64,000 bases of DNA, from NCBI RefSeq assembly GCF_016892625.1, contig NZ_JAFEMW010000001.1, positions 682,001-746,000 on the forward strand. The letters run 5' to 3'. The DNA is from Brevibacterium sp. RIT 803 (lineage in GTDB: Bacteria; Actinomycetota; Actinomycetes; Actinomycetales; Brevibacteriaceae). Made by a program: the position numbers and the translations under genes. Positions within the stretch are counted from its first letter, which is position 1; every line of letters starts with the position of its first letter. This document shows positions 18,196-26,438 of the stretch, piece after piece. The notes below the pieces were generated by a model. The model was not told where the DNA came from. It searched no databases and worked only from the letters and a program-made list of their open reading frames with translations.

Positions 18196-19284
18196 TCAGT
18201 TTCCTCCGGTCGGGGTGGTGTTGGTCGAATTGGCGTTGGTGTGGTTCGAGTCGTCGTCGGTCGCGCCGTCGCTGCCGCCTGCTGCAGGTCTGCCACCTGC
18301 TGCGGGCCTGCCGCGGCCGCGGCGAGGCTTCTTCGCACCATGCTTGTGGGCGGGAAGCCCGGTCAGTCCCGACATCACCTCGGGATCGATCGAAGCCTGG
18401 CCTGCGGACTTGACGACAACATACTCGACTTGGTTTGTCGGATCCTGAGAATCGGGGTCGCTGCCGAGCCGGCGGCGCACGAAGTCATCGCGCAGAAGCT
18501 GCCACCACATATACAGGGCCATGACGGCGAAGGTGAGCCATTCGATCGCGTAGCCAGCTGACTGCAGATCGAATCCGCCCTCTTCCCGCGTGGTCGTCGG
18601 CGGCACGAAGGACAATCCGTCGGTCGCGATGGAAGCGGCGTCCCCGGTGGCCTCTTCGGGGATGAGGAAGCCCGAATAGGTCAGAAGGTCGGGGAACAGG
18701 TTGATCAGCTGTGACGTCGAGACGCTGCGCACCTGCCCCTCGGGCAGCGAGTTGCCGGGCATCGGACCCTCAACGGGGCCAATCTGTGCTGTCATCTCGA
18801 CTGGGCCCGATGCCGCACGGGACTCCATGGCGGTGTCCTCATCGGTGGTGAAGCCGCGCAGAACCGGAATCGCAATGGTCTTGTCAGAGGCATCGGCGCC
18901 GGCCGAATCGCCGAGGCGGGCATCATCGGGTGCGAACATCGTCACAACCCAGAAGCCCTTGTCCCCGTCGAGGACGCGCCCGGGGACGACGACCTGATCG
19001 TCCGGGAGCCAGTGTCCGGACAGGCTCACCCGCTGATCGGCCAGGATGCCCGGCATCGGGGCCTGGGCCTCCATGACGTCATTGAACGGCACGATCTCCT
19101 CGACATTCGCCGAATCGACGGCATCGTTCTTGTGCTGAGCCCGGTCGACCTGCCATGCGGAGAGTCCGACGAAGCAGGAGACCAGGATGAGCACGAACAG
19201 CAGGGACCCCAACCATTTGGGGGTCAGCGCCAGGCGGAACAGATCAGACCACCGATCCAGGCTGATAGGGCGAGACGGTGACAT
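18196..19284 (-). CDS. SURF1 family protein (cytochrome oxidase assembly)
   Basis: A 362-residue SURF1-like protein, expected to help assemble the aa3 cytochrome oxidase in the membrane. The first membrane helix (LGSLLFVLILVSCFVGLSAW) is followed by the SURF1 signature WQVDRAQHKN, an extracytosolic domain with VVPGRVLDGDKGFWVVT, and a C-terminal membrane helix (WLTFAVMALYMWWQLL). A basic, Gly/Ala-rich tail closes the protein (KHGAKKPRRGRGRPAAGG). Its ATG at 19284 lies 41 bp inside the guaB3 end, a longer overlap than usual. Confidence 0.85.
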   Translation of the reverse strand: MSPSRPISLDRWSDLFRLALTPKWLGSLLFVLILVSCFVGLSAWQVDRAQHKNDAVDSANVEEIVPFNDVMEAQAPMPGILADQRVSLSGHWLPDDQVVVPGRVLDGDKGFWVVTMFAPDDARLGDSAGADASDKTIAIPVLRGFTTDEDTAMESRAASGPVEMTAQIGPVEGPMPGNSLPEGQVRSVSTSQLINLFPDLLTYSGFLIPEEATGDAASIATDGLSFVPPTTTREEGGFDLQSAGYAIEWLTFAVMALYMWWQLLRDDFVRRRLGSDPDSQDPTNQVEYVVVKSAGQASIDPEVMSGLTGLPAHKHGAKKPRRGRGRPAAGGRPAAGGSDGATDDDSNHTNANSTNTTPTGGN

Positions 19285-20377
19285 CCACGCGCTGGAATTC
19301 CTTCAGATCGACATAGCCCGTGGTCGCGAGAGCGCGGCGCAGTGCGCCGGCGAGGTTGAGTTCGCCGATGGCGGTGCGTCCGGGTCCGAACAGAACCTGT
19401 TCGAGGCTGCCCACGGTTCCCAACTCCACGCGGTGCCCGCGGGGAAGTTCAGGGTGATGCGCCTCGGCGCCCCAATGCATTCCGCGGCCCGGGGCCTCGG
19501 TCGACCGTGCCAGCGCAGTGCCGAGCATGACGGCGTCCGCCCCCACGCCGAAGGCCTTGACGATCTCACCGCTGGTGCCCAGTCCGCCATCGGCGATGAC
19601 GTGGACGTAGCGACCGCCGGATTCATCCATGTAGTCGCGCCGGGCTGCGTGGATATCGGCGATCGCGGTGGCCATCGGCGCGTGAAGCCCGAGGGTCTTG
19701 CGTGTCGTCGCCGCCGCTCCTCCGCCGAAGCCGACGAGGACACCGGCGGCACCGGTGCGCATGAGATGCAGTGCCGCCGTGTAGGTGGCTGCGCCGCCGA
19801 CGATGACCGGCACGTCGAGTTCGTAGATGAACTGCTTGAGGTTGAGCGGCTCGGACTGCGAGGACACGTGCTCGGCAGAGACCGTGGTGCCGCGGATGAC
19901 GAAGATGTCGACACCGGCATCGATGACGGTCTTGTAGAACTGCTGAGTCCGCTGCGGCGTCAGGGCACCGGCGACGGTGACTCCTGCTTCGCGGATCTGT
20001 TCGAGTCGAGAGGTGATGAGTTCTGCCTGGATGGGTGCGGAGTAGAGCTCCTGCATCCGCGCGGTCGCCATCTCTGCCGGCAGCTGGGCGATTTCGGCCA
20101 GCAGCGGAGCGGGATCCTCATAGCGGGTCCACAGACCTTCGAGGTCGAGAACGCCTAGGCCACCGTGCCGACCAAGAGCGATCACGGTCTCCGGGGACAT
20201 GGCGGAGTCCATGGGTGCCCCGATGAATGGGAGGTCGAACTTATAGGCGTCGATCTGCCAGTCCAGCGATACGTCCTCGGGATCTCTGGTACGCCGAGCA
20301 GGGATGACGGCGATATCGTCGAGTGAATAGCCGCGACGACCGCGCTTGCCTTTGCCGATTTCGATTTCAGAACTCAC
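19244..20377 (-). CDS. guaB3: GuaB3 family IMP dehydrogenase-related protein
   Basis: A 377-residue IMPDH/GMPR-like TIM barrel without CBS domains, the actinobacterial GuaB3 type. Recognisable pieces are FDLPFIGAPMDSAMSPETVIALGRHGGLGV, cited here as PFIGAPMDSAMSPE, the VADGGLGTSGE-like phosphate loop (VIADGGLGTSGEIVKAFG) and GADAVMLGTALA. The exact reaction of GuaB3 has been debated, but purine nucleotide interconversion is expected. The start appears to be GTG 20377 with no clear ribosome-binding site. It is cotranscribed toward guaA; the main guaB is at 49241. Confidence 0.88.
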   Translation of the reverse strand: MSSEIEIGKGKRGRRGYSLDDIAVIPARRTRDPEDVSLDWQIDAYKFDLPFIGAPMDSAMSPETVIALGRHGGLGVLDLEGLWTRYEDPAPLLAEIAQLPAEMATARMQELYSAPIQAELITSRLEQIREAGVTVAGALTPQRTQQFYKTVIDAGVDIFVIRGTTVSAEHVSSQSEPLNLKQFIYELDVPVIVGGAATYTAALHLMRTGAAGVLVGFGGGAAATTRKTLGLHAPMATAIADIHAARRDYMDESGGRYVHVIADGGLGTSGEIVKAFGVGADAVMLGTALARSTEAPGRGMHWGAEAHHPELPRGHRVELGTVGSLEQVLFGPGRTAIGELNLAGALRRALATTGYVDLKEFQRVDVTVSPYQPGSVV

Positions 20378-20460
20378 CCGAACAGCCTATCCCACCGCCC
20401 TGACGCCGAAGACTCAGCTCACTATGAGGAACGGTGCGTCTCCCTGGGCAGTACGCTCTC

Positions 20461-21363
20461 TCAGCGGGCCAGGTAGTCGGCCACTACCGCCTCGGTGGCG
20501 GTGACGAAGGATCGCACGTGCGGCAGGTGCGCTTCGCGTTCACGCACATGCATGACGACGCGGCGCACGGGCGTGGGATCGGTGAGGCCGACTGCTCTCA
20601 GACCAGGTCGCAGCTGGGCAGACGACAGGCGCGGGAGGACGGTGATGGCCAGGTTCGAAGCGACGAGGGCCAGCGCAGCGAACTCGTCCTCCGAAGCGGC
20701 GAACGTCCGGGGTTCGAATCCCGCCGCGGCGCACGCAAGGTCGACAACCTTGCTCGTCGGACCGGCCCACAGGTCGTAGTCGACCCACCGTTGGTCTTCG
20801 AGGTCTTTGAACGGGACGGATTCGAGCTTCGCGAACCGGTGCCTGTCCGAGACCACGACCCGGTAGTCGTCGTCGAAGAGAACCGTGCGCGTCATTCCGG
20901 GCAGGTGGACCTCGTCATCCTGTGGAACTTCGCTGCGGATCTCGATCGTGCAGTGGCTGCGGCGGACCTTGGCCGGTTCATTGAGTTGGATGTCGAAGCG
21001 CATATCCGGATGCTCGAGTGCGACCGGTTCGATGATCCCCGGCAGCAGCCCGGCGTTGAAGGAGGTGAATGCCGCGATGCGCATACGGGGCCGATTCACG
21101 GTGCGAAAGCTCTCAACCACGGTGTCGAGCCTGTTCAGACCGGTAAAGACGTCCGCGGATTCCTCGGCCAGTCGCTTGCCCAGATCCGTGATCTCGATGC
21201 CGCGCCCAGACTTGCGATAGAGCGGGACGCCGACGGCCTTCTGCAGGGTGGTGATGTGCTGGCTGACCGTGGCCGATGTGTAGTTGAGGCTCCTCGCGGC
21301 GTCGACGACGGAGCCTGTGGCGACGACGGCCCGCCAGATGCGCAGTCGATTGAGATCCCACAT
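20461..21363 (-). CDS. LysR-family transcriptional regulator
   Basis: A 300-residue LysR regulator. The N-terminal winged helix (LRIWRAVVATGSVVDAARSL, NYTSATVSQHITTLQKAVG) is followed by a two-lobed periplasmic-binding-like effector domain. It is divergent from the LysE-type exporter at 21590, the classical arrangement in which the regulator activates export of an amino acid when it accumulates. A T-N11-A palindrome lies 24 bp upstream of its start. Effector not known. Confidence 0.92.
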   Translation of the reverse strand: MWDLNRLRIWRAVVATGSVVDAARSLNYTSATVSQHITTLQKAVGVPLYRKSGRGIEITDLGKRLAEESADVFTGLNRLDTVVESFRTVNRPRMRIAAFTSFNAGLLPGIIEPVALEHPDMRFDIQLNEPAKVRRSHCTIEIRSEVPQDDEVHLPGMTRTVLFDDDYRVVVSDRHRFAKLESVPFKDLEDQRWVDYDLWAGPTSKVVDLACAAAGFEPRTFAASEDEFAALALVASNLAITVLPRLSSAQLRPGLRAVGLTDPTPVRRVVMHVREREAHLPHVRSFVTATEAVVADYLAR

Positions 21364-21386
21364 GAACCCAGACTAGCCGACTATCG

Positions 21387-21401
21387 TTCGGTCATGCCGA
21401 A
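21387..21401. promoter_or_regulatory. LysR-type T-N11-A box
   Basis: TTCGG at 21387-21391 and CCGAA at 21397-21401 flank TCATG, giving a 15-bp dyad of the T-N11-A form typical of LysR recognition sites, in the 226-bp lysR-lysE gap. Confidence 0.55.
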
Positions 21402-21547
21402 TGGTCGTTAGCAAATGATTGCTTTTCCCAATCTGTTTTCTCGGGGTGACCTGCGGCAGACTTGGGCAAGAGCCCTTCGCGCCCGGGTCACAACGATTCA
21501 TGCGCAGCATCTCGGGCCGTCATCGTGCAGCGTCGCATCTGCCACTC

Positions 21548-21570
21548 CGACCAGGCCACCTGCCTGGTCG
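21548..21570 (+). promoter_or_regulatory. hairpin in lysE leader
   Basis: CGACCAGGC and GCCTGGTCG pair perfectly (nine bp, five-base loop CACCT) directly before the AAGGAG ribosome-binding site of the LysE gene. It could influence translation or be a second protein-binding site. Confidence 0.35.
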
Positions 21571-21589
21571 CTGTCATTGAAGGAGCACC

Positions 21590-22342
21590 ATGACCGGAGC
21601 CGAGCTCATCACCATCGCCGGAGCTGCGACCGTCCTTGCCGTCACCCCCGGCCCCGAGACGATCCTCACCGTCCGCCTCTCAGCCCTGCGCCGCAAGGCC
21701 GGGCTGATCTATTCGCTCGGCTCCGCGACCGGCATGACGGTCTGGATGATCGCGGCGCTGACCGGAATCTCCGCGCTGCTCACAACCTTCCCCGCCGCTC
21801 TGCTGGTCCTCAAAGTCGTGGGCGGGCTCTATCTGTGCCTCCTCGGCGTGCTGGCTGCCCGGCAGGCTCTTCGGATCCGCACCGAACTGCGTGGAACACC
21901 CCCACGCGGTCAGGTCAGCGAGATCGTGGCGGCCACCGATGACCTCGGCGAGCTTGAGACCGCCGAGGTCGGCGCCCAAGTCGGTGCCGGCCCCCACACT
22001 GACGCGATCACCGAACCCGGTGCGAAGAAGTCGTGGGGACAGCTGCGGTCGGTCATCTCGTATCGTCGGGGCCTGTTCTCTTCATTGAGCAACCCGAAGG
22101 CGGGACTGTTCTTCCTCGCCGTCATGCCGACCCTGGTGCCGTCCTCCGCCGCCGGCGTCGACTACCTGCTGCTCATCTCGGTCGTGATCGGGTTGATGCT
22201 GGCCTACCAGATTCTTCTCGCCTTCATCGCCGGCATGGCAGCGGCCGCCCTCCAGAGGAGGAGCACCGACTTCTACATCGAAGCGGTCTCCGCCGCTGTC
22301 CTCGTAGTCATGGGCATCGCCGTCATCGCCATCCCGGTGTAG
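21590..22342 (+). CDS. LysE family amino-acid exporter
   Basis: A 250-residue RhtB/LysE-type translocator that exports amino acids or related small molecules. The N-terminal helix has the family motif AVTPGPETILTVRLSALRRK (cited as VTPGPE) and GSATGMTVWM. About six membrane helices are visible. A hydrophilic insertion of about 55 residues (from RTELRGTPPRG to AKKSWGQLRS) between helices three and four is longer than in standard LysE proteins. ATG 21590 follows AAGGAG. Controlled, by position, by the divergent LysR. Confidence 0.9.
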   Translation: MTGAELITIAGAATVLAVTPGPETILTVRLSALRRKAGLIYSLGSATGMTVWMIAALTGISALLTTFPAALLVLKVVGGLYLCLLGVLAARQALRIRTELRGTPPRGQVSEIVAATDDLGELETAEVGAQVGAGPHTDAITEPGAKKSWGQLRSVISYRRGLFSSLSNPKAGLFFLAVMPTLVPSSAAGVDYLLLISVVIGLMLAYQILLAFIAGMAAAALQRRSTDFYIEAVSAAVLVVMGIAVIAIPV

Positions 22343-22403
22343 CGCCGAGCGACGCCGAGGCGGGCGCAACGAAGGCGAACGTATTGCAGGCGAAACTGAA
22401 GCC

Positions 22404-22448
22404 GAAGAAGGTGCGGGCCGGGAATAGTCCCCGGCCCGCACCTTCTTC
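22404..22448. terminator. bidirectional terminator hairpin
   Basis: A perfect 19-bp stem (22404-22422 with 22430-22448) and a seven-base loop lie between the convergent LysE and MscS-like genes. The outer GAAGAAGG/CCTTCTTC gives U-rich flanks on both strands. Confidence 0.9.
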
Positions 22449-22459
22449 ATGTCATCTGG

Positions 22460-24007
22460 TCAGCTGGCAGGCGGTACGGGACCGCTGCCACCGGGACCAC
22501 CGAGTGGACCGTCGTCTCCGGCGCTGGCTCCGCCGTGCCCGACGGTTCCGGCCGAACCGTGTCCTGCGGTTCCGGCTCCACCGTGTCCGGTGCCGCCGAC
22601 TCCGCCGGTTCCGATTCCGCTGTTTCCACTGCCGGCGGTGTTTCCACTGCCGGCGGTGTTGGCGCTGCCGGCGGTGTTGGCGCTGCCGGCGGTGTTGGCG
22701 CTGCCGGAATGGCGATCGGCTCCACCGTCATTGTCGACAGCGGCTTCGACATCGACCTTGTCGAGCATCTTCGCCGCGGCATCGCGACCGCCCAAGCCGA
22801 AGGCGAGTGCAGCAGCGGCCGCACCCCCGATGACCACAGCACCGAAGGCCAGGTTGATGATCGAATCGGCCAGTCCCATATAACGCAGACCCATCGCGAT
22901 GAAGAGTGCGATGGCCGAGTAACGCAGAACCTTGCTCGCAAGAGAGTTCGTGATGAACTTTCCGATCAAGCCCGCAACCAAGAAGCCTGCAGCGATAATC
23001 GCAGCGCCGAAGAGGACGCTGCCGCCGAGGTCGAGGATCTCGTTGAGGATGTTCGTGATCTCGGGGAACCCGAGCATCCGAGTCGCCATGATCGCAAAGA
23101 AGATCATGATGGCCACCTGGACGATCTTGGTGATCACGCTCGAGGCGCTGGTGCCCTCGGGAGCGATTCCGAGAGAGCTGACAGCACGATCTGTGCCGAC
23201 TCCACGCAAGAGCTCTTCGAGCAGGTTGCCGAGGAACTTCGCGATGACTCCGCCGATGGCCAGCAGGATGCCGGCCGCGATGATGGCAGGAATGGCGTTG
23301 AGGAAGAGTTCCAACATCTGCTGTGCCGGCTGTGAGATGGCCGCGATGCCCAGGACCTGGAGTGCCGAAATCGACACCACGATGATGATGATTCCGAAGA
23401 CGAGGTTGCCCGCCAGCGACGAGATCTTGGCATTCGCCTCGGCGTTCGGGTTTCCGGCACCCTGCTGCGGCTGACCGGGCTGACCCTGATGAGGCTGATC
23501 GTAGGCGGCCTGCTGAGCATTGATGTTGTTGTGCTGCGGTTCAGCCCCCGTCGATGCACCGACGACTCCTGTGGCGCGGTCTCCCAGCGAGCTGAACCTC
23601 GATGTCAGCTTGGTGAGGTCGACGGCGTTGAGCGCAGTCTGGACCAGCTGCTTGGCGATCTTCGCAAAGACGAATCCGATGAAGAAGATGACCCCGGCAC
23701 CGATGATGTTCGGCAGGAAGCCGAAGATTCCGTCGAGCAGACCCTGCAGCGGCGTGAGCACCTGGTCGAGGTTGAACAGCTGCAGAACGGCGATGAGGCC
23801 GAGCAGCCAGATGATCAGGCTCCCGATCTGCCCGATCGATTTTCCGATCTGCTGCCCATCATTGCCGTCACGCTGCAATGCCGGGACCTTCGCCACCAGT
23901 TTTCCGATCGCCCATTTGACGATCGATGCAATTATCCATGTAACGATAAGAATGAGTATCGCCAGTCCCACTTTCGCAAGAACCGACCACAAGTCCGACA
24001 TTTGCAT
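22460..24007 (-). CDS. MscS-like / conserved TM-helix mechanosensitive channel protein
   Basis: A protein of about 515 residues with repeated conserved-TM-helix units rather than a canonical MscS core. At least seven hydrophobic segments are visible, including VGLAILILIVTWIIASIVKW, NIIGAGVIFFIGFVFAKIAKQ and VLFGAAIIAAGFLVAGLIGK, and the motif AAAALAFGLGGRDAAA near residue 400 resembles the MscS pore-lining helix end. A cytosolic loop is Gln-rich. The C-terminus is a long Ser/Asn/Gly/His tail with hexapeptide repeats. I prefer ATG 24007, nine bases after GAAGGAG; the first ATG at 24016 abuts that site. Likely a role in osmotic release, by family. Confidence 0.78.
   Translation of the reverse strand: MQMSDLWSVLAKVGLAILILIVTWIIASIVKWAIGKLVAKVPALQRDGNDGQQIGKSIGQIGSLIIWLLGLIAVLQLFNLDQVLTPLQGLLDGIFGFLPNIIGAGVIFFIGFVFAKIAKQLVQTALNAVDLTKLTSRFSSLGDRATGVVGASTGAEPQHNNINAQQAAYDQPHQGQPGQPQQGAGNPNAEANAKISSLAGNLVFGIIIIVVSISALQVLGIAAISQPAQQMLELFLNAIPAIIAAGILLAIGGVIAKFLGNLLEELLRGVGTDRAVSSLGIAPEGTSASSVITKIVQVAIMIFFAIMATRMLGFPEITNILNEILDLGGSVLFGAAIIAAGFLVAGLIGKFITNSLASKVLRYSAIALFIAMGLRYMGLADSIINLAFGAVVIGGAAAAALAFGLGGRDAAAKMLDKVDVEAAVDNDGGADRHSGSANTAGSANTAGSANTAGSGNTAGSGNSGIGTGGVGGTGHGGAGTAGHGSAGTVGHGGASAGDDGPLGGPGGSGPVPPAS
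22623..22706. repeat. 18-bp in-frame tandem repeat, MscS-like tail
   Basis: Four full 18-bp units start at 22623, 22641, 22659 and 22677, with a partial fifth. Read on the minus strand they encode the hexapeptide SANTAG or SGNTAG. Confidence 0.85.
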
Positions 24008-24318
24008 TTCCGTCATCTCCTTCGGCTGAGGCGAATGATCACTCGAATTCGTCGCGAATGAACACTCTTATTTTCACTGTTGCTGATGTGGAGTCTATTC
24101 ACATCAGACACTCAGAACAAGGGCGGATGACTGCTTAAAGCCGATTAATGACGCGATCAATAAAGTCACTCAAACCCATCCACATGGGCATTTCAGCATG
24201 TTAACAATTCTTATATATTCAGATCACAATTCGGCATCGAAGCGATGACATGATCGAAATATCCCAATCCGAAACAGAGAATTCGAGGAATGCCGCAAAA
24301 GGTGAAGCACTCGCGAAT
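24008..24318. other. AT-richer intergenic region with one hairpin
   Basis: No gene is supported here. The base composition is more AT-rich than the surroundings. CTGATGTG at 24083-24090 and CACATCAG at 24100-24107 form an eight-bp stem with a nine-base loop about 75 bp upstream of the MscS-like start; it may be an operator or leader hairpin. The panC end at 24319 closes the region. Confidence 0.4.
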
Positions 24319-25185
24319 TCATGGAGAACTGACGAATTCGAGTGGCACATTGTCGATGAGATGCGTTCCCCCGACCGTCGCGGATACGAGCAGCAGCGCC
24401 TGCCCACGGAAGTCGGATGCACAGGGCTGAAAAGTTCGTGCATCGACAAGGCTGAGATAGCCGAGCGTGAGGTCACCGCGATCGGAGGCGGGTTCGAGCA
24501 CCAACTTCGCCGCGCTCTCGACGACCGTTGGAGGCTCATCGCTCGGAGACCAGTCGGCTGCCGCCTGGGCCGCGGCGTCCAGGGCGCGAGGAATCGCCAA
24601 TGCAGCCGCTCGATCCGCCGGTGCCAGATATTCGTTGCGGCTCGACATCGCCAGTCCGTCTGCGTCACGGACGACTGGCAAACCAATCAACTCGATGTCG
24701 AAGTTGAGGTCGGCGATCAGGCGTTTGACCAGGCAGAACTGCTGGATGTCTTTGAGGCCGAACACCGTCGAGTCCGGTGCCGTCAGGGTGAAGAGCTTGG
24801 CCACGACGGTGAGGACTCCGTCGAAATGCCCGGGCCTCGCTTCGCCTTCGTACACCGCACCCATCCGCCCGGAGGACACGGTGACCTCGGGCGCAGACGG
24901 ATACATCTCCCCCAGCGCCGGCGCGAAGACGAAATCCACTCCGGCGGCCTCGCAGACTTCCAAGTCTGCTTCGAAGGGCCGCGGGTATTGGAAGAAGTCC
25001 TCGTCGGTACCGAACTGCAGCGGGTTGACGAAGATGCTGGTCACCACCGAGTCACCCGATGCTCGGGCCCTGTCCATCAGCGCCTGATGACCAGAATGCA
25101 GGGCACCCATCGTCGGCACCAGCGACACGGTGCCCGACTGCCGTTTCCGCCAGGTACGCAGGGCCTGGATTCCACCGACCTCCAT
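24319..25185 (-). CDS. panC: pantothenate synthetase
   Basis: Joins pantoate and beta-alanine with ATP to make pantothenate. A 288-residue nucleotidyltransferase-fold protein of normal length. The HIGH-like motif is VPTMGALHSGH near residue 24, and the KMSKS-like site is AMSSRNEYL. IFVNPLQFG and DVGDLTLGYLSL-type strands are present (here RGDLTLGYLSLVD). I use ATG 25185, whose first base is shared with the panB stop (TGATG); a GTG one codon earlier is possible. Second gene of panBC. Confidence 0.95.
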   Translation of the reverse strand: MEVGGIQALRTWRKRQSGTVSLVPTMGALHSGHQALMDRARASGDSVVTSIFVNPLQFGTDEDFFQYPRPFEADLEVCEAAGVDFVFAPALGEMYPSAPEVTVSSGRMGAVYEGEARPGHFDGVLTVVAKLFTLTAPDSTVFGLKDIQQFCLVKRLIADLNFDIELIGLPVVRDADGLAMSSRNEYLAPADRAAALAIPRALDAAAQAAADWSPSDEPPTVVESAAKLVLEPASDRGDLTLGYLSLVDARTFQPCASDFRGQALLLVSATVGGTHLIDNVPLEFVSSP

Positions 25186-26156
25186 CACTGGAAACTCCGC
25201 TCGGGCTCGGGGAATTCGCCGCTCTTGACCTCATCGACATAGCGACCGACAGCATCGGAGAGCACTGAATGCAGGTCGGCATACCGTTTGACGAACCGTG
25301 GCGACTTGCCCGTGCGCAGACCCGCCATATCCTGCCAGACGAGCACCTGGGCATCGCAGTCGGCACCGGCGCCGATCCCCACGGTCGGAATCGCCATCTC
25401 CGCCGTCACCTGGGCAGCCAACCCGGCTGGAACCATCTCCATGACCACGGAAAATGCCCCCGCCTCGGCGACGGCACGAGCATCGGCCAGCAGCGCATCA
25501 CCGGCATCCCCACGACCCTGGACCTTGTACCCGCCGAGGTTGTGCTCGGCTTGAGGCGTGAATCCGATGTGTGCCATCACCGGTATGCCGGCGGTCGTGA
25601 TCGCCTTGATCCTCGAGGCCACGGCCACTCCCCCTTCGAGCTTGACCGCGTGGACGCCGGCTTCCTTCATGAACCGCACTGCCGTCGCGACCGCCTGCTC
25701 ATCGGAGATCTCATAGCTGCCGAATGGCAGGTCCGCGACGATCAACGCCCGCGAGGTCGCACCGGAGACCGCTCGTGCCAGTGGAATGAGCTCATCGACG
25801 GTGACGGGCAGCGTGGTCTCGTGGCCGTAGACATTGTTCGCCGCGGAGTCTCCGATCAGCAGCGCCTCGACCCCGGCCTGCTCGAACAGCGCGGCCGTGT
25901 ACTGGTCATAGCTGGTCAGCATCGCCCAGCGGCGGCCTTCGGCCTTGGCCTTGATGAGGTCGAGAGTCCGCACTCGCCGAGGTGGGGCCGCGGCTGCACC
26001 GGCAGCTGCAGTCTGGCTGGGACCGCCCCCGTAAGGCGGAGTCATCTCGGGCTGGTCGGACGTGGAGTTTTCAGGCCGTGTTGGAGCGGAACTCTCGGGC
26101 TCTGCCGGTGCGGAACTCTCGGGACGATCTGGTATCGGATTCTGGGGCAGGGGCAT
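25185..26156 (-). CDS. panB: 3-methyl-2-oxobutanoate hydroxymethyltransferase
   Basis: Makes ketopantoate from alpha-ketoisovalerate and methylene-tetrahydrofolate, the first committed step to pantothenate and CoA. The TIM barrel begins near [17 protein letters not shown] and includes [19 protein letters not shown] and the magnesium-binding region VKLEGG. It has an N-terminal extension of about 65 residues rich in Pro, Ser and Glu with repeats of RPESSAP type, absent from most PanB. I choose ATG 26156, six bases after GAAGAGG; ATG 26162 or a longer start at 26231 are alternatives. Followed immediately by panC. Confidence 0.93.
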   Translation of the reverse strand: MPLPQNPIPDRPESSAPAEPESSAPTRPENSTSDQPEMTPPYGGGPSQTAAAGAAAAPPRRVRTLDLIKAKAEGRRWAMLTSYDQYTAALFEQAGVEALLIGDSAANNVYGHETTLPVTVDELIPLARAVSGATSRALIVADLPFGSYEISDEQAVATAVRFMKEAGVHAVKLEGGVAVASRIKAITTAGIPVMAHIGFTPQAEHNLGGYKVQGRGDAGDALLADARAVAEAGAFSVVMEMVPAGLAAQVTAEMAIPTVGIGAGADCDAQVLVWQDMAGLRTGKSPRFVKRYADLHSVLSDAVGRYVDEVKSGEFPEPERSFQ

Positions 26157-26318
26157 GGGCATCCTCTTCGGTCGGCCTTCGTCTGGGTGGCTGCGCATCG
26201 TCAGCGCCGCGTAGGCGCAAGTCGGCGGCAAGCTGTGGCGCCGGCCGAATCACGCGGGTTCACGTTCGGGTCGACTCGGATTGCGAGCCAGTTTCCAGAC
26301 TAGATCATCGACCCTGGT

Positions 26319-26332
26319 CCACCGCACGGTGG
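26319..26332. promoter_or_regulatory. palindrome upstream of nadA
   Basis: CCACCG-CA-CGGTGG is a perfect 14-bp palindrome 106 bp before nadA. It may be an operator for the NAD operon; I do not recognise it as a known motif. Confidence 0.3.
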
Positions 26333-26438
26333 TGTTTTACATTACGAGCATTGATGATTAAGCTCAAATCTGCGCAAACCTTTTTCAGGCGCGCGCAGCT
26401 CCATTCCATGGGAGCACCGCTCCACTCTGCGAAGGACG

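Noticed and set aside
20434..21411. 325-codon plus-strand frame across lysR
   Set aside because: Antisense to a full LysR regulator with intact helix-turn-helix; no family resemblance.
24040..24340. Four GAATTC hexamers close together
   Set aside because: The region is AT-richer than average, so clustering of this hexamer is not convincing as a functional signal.
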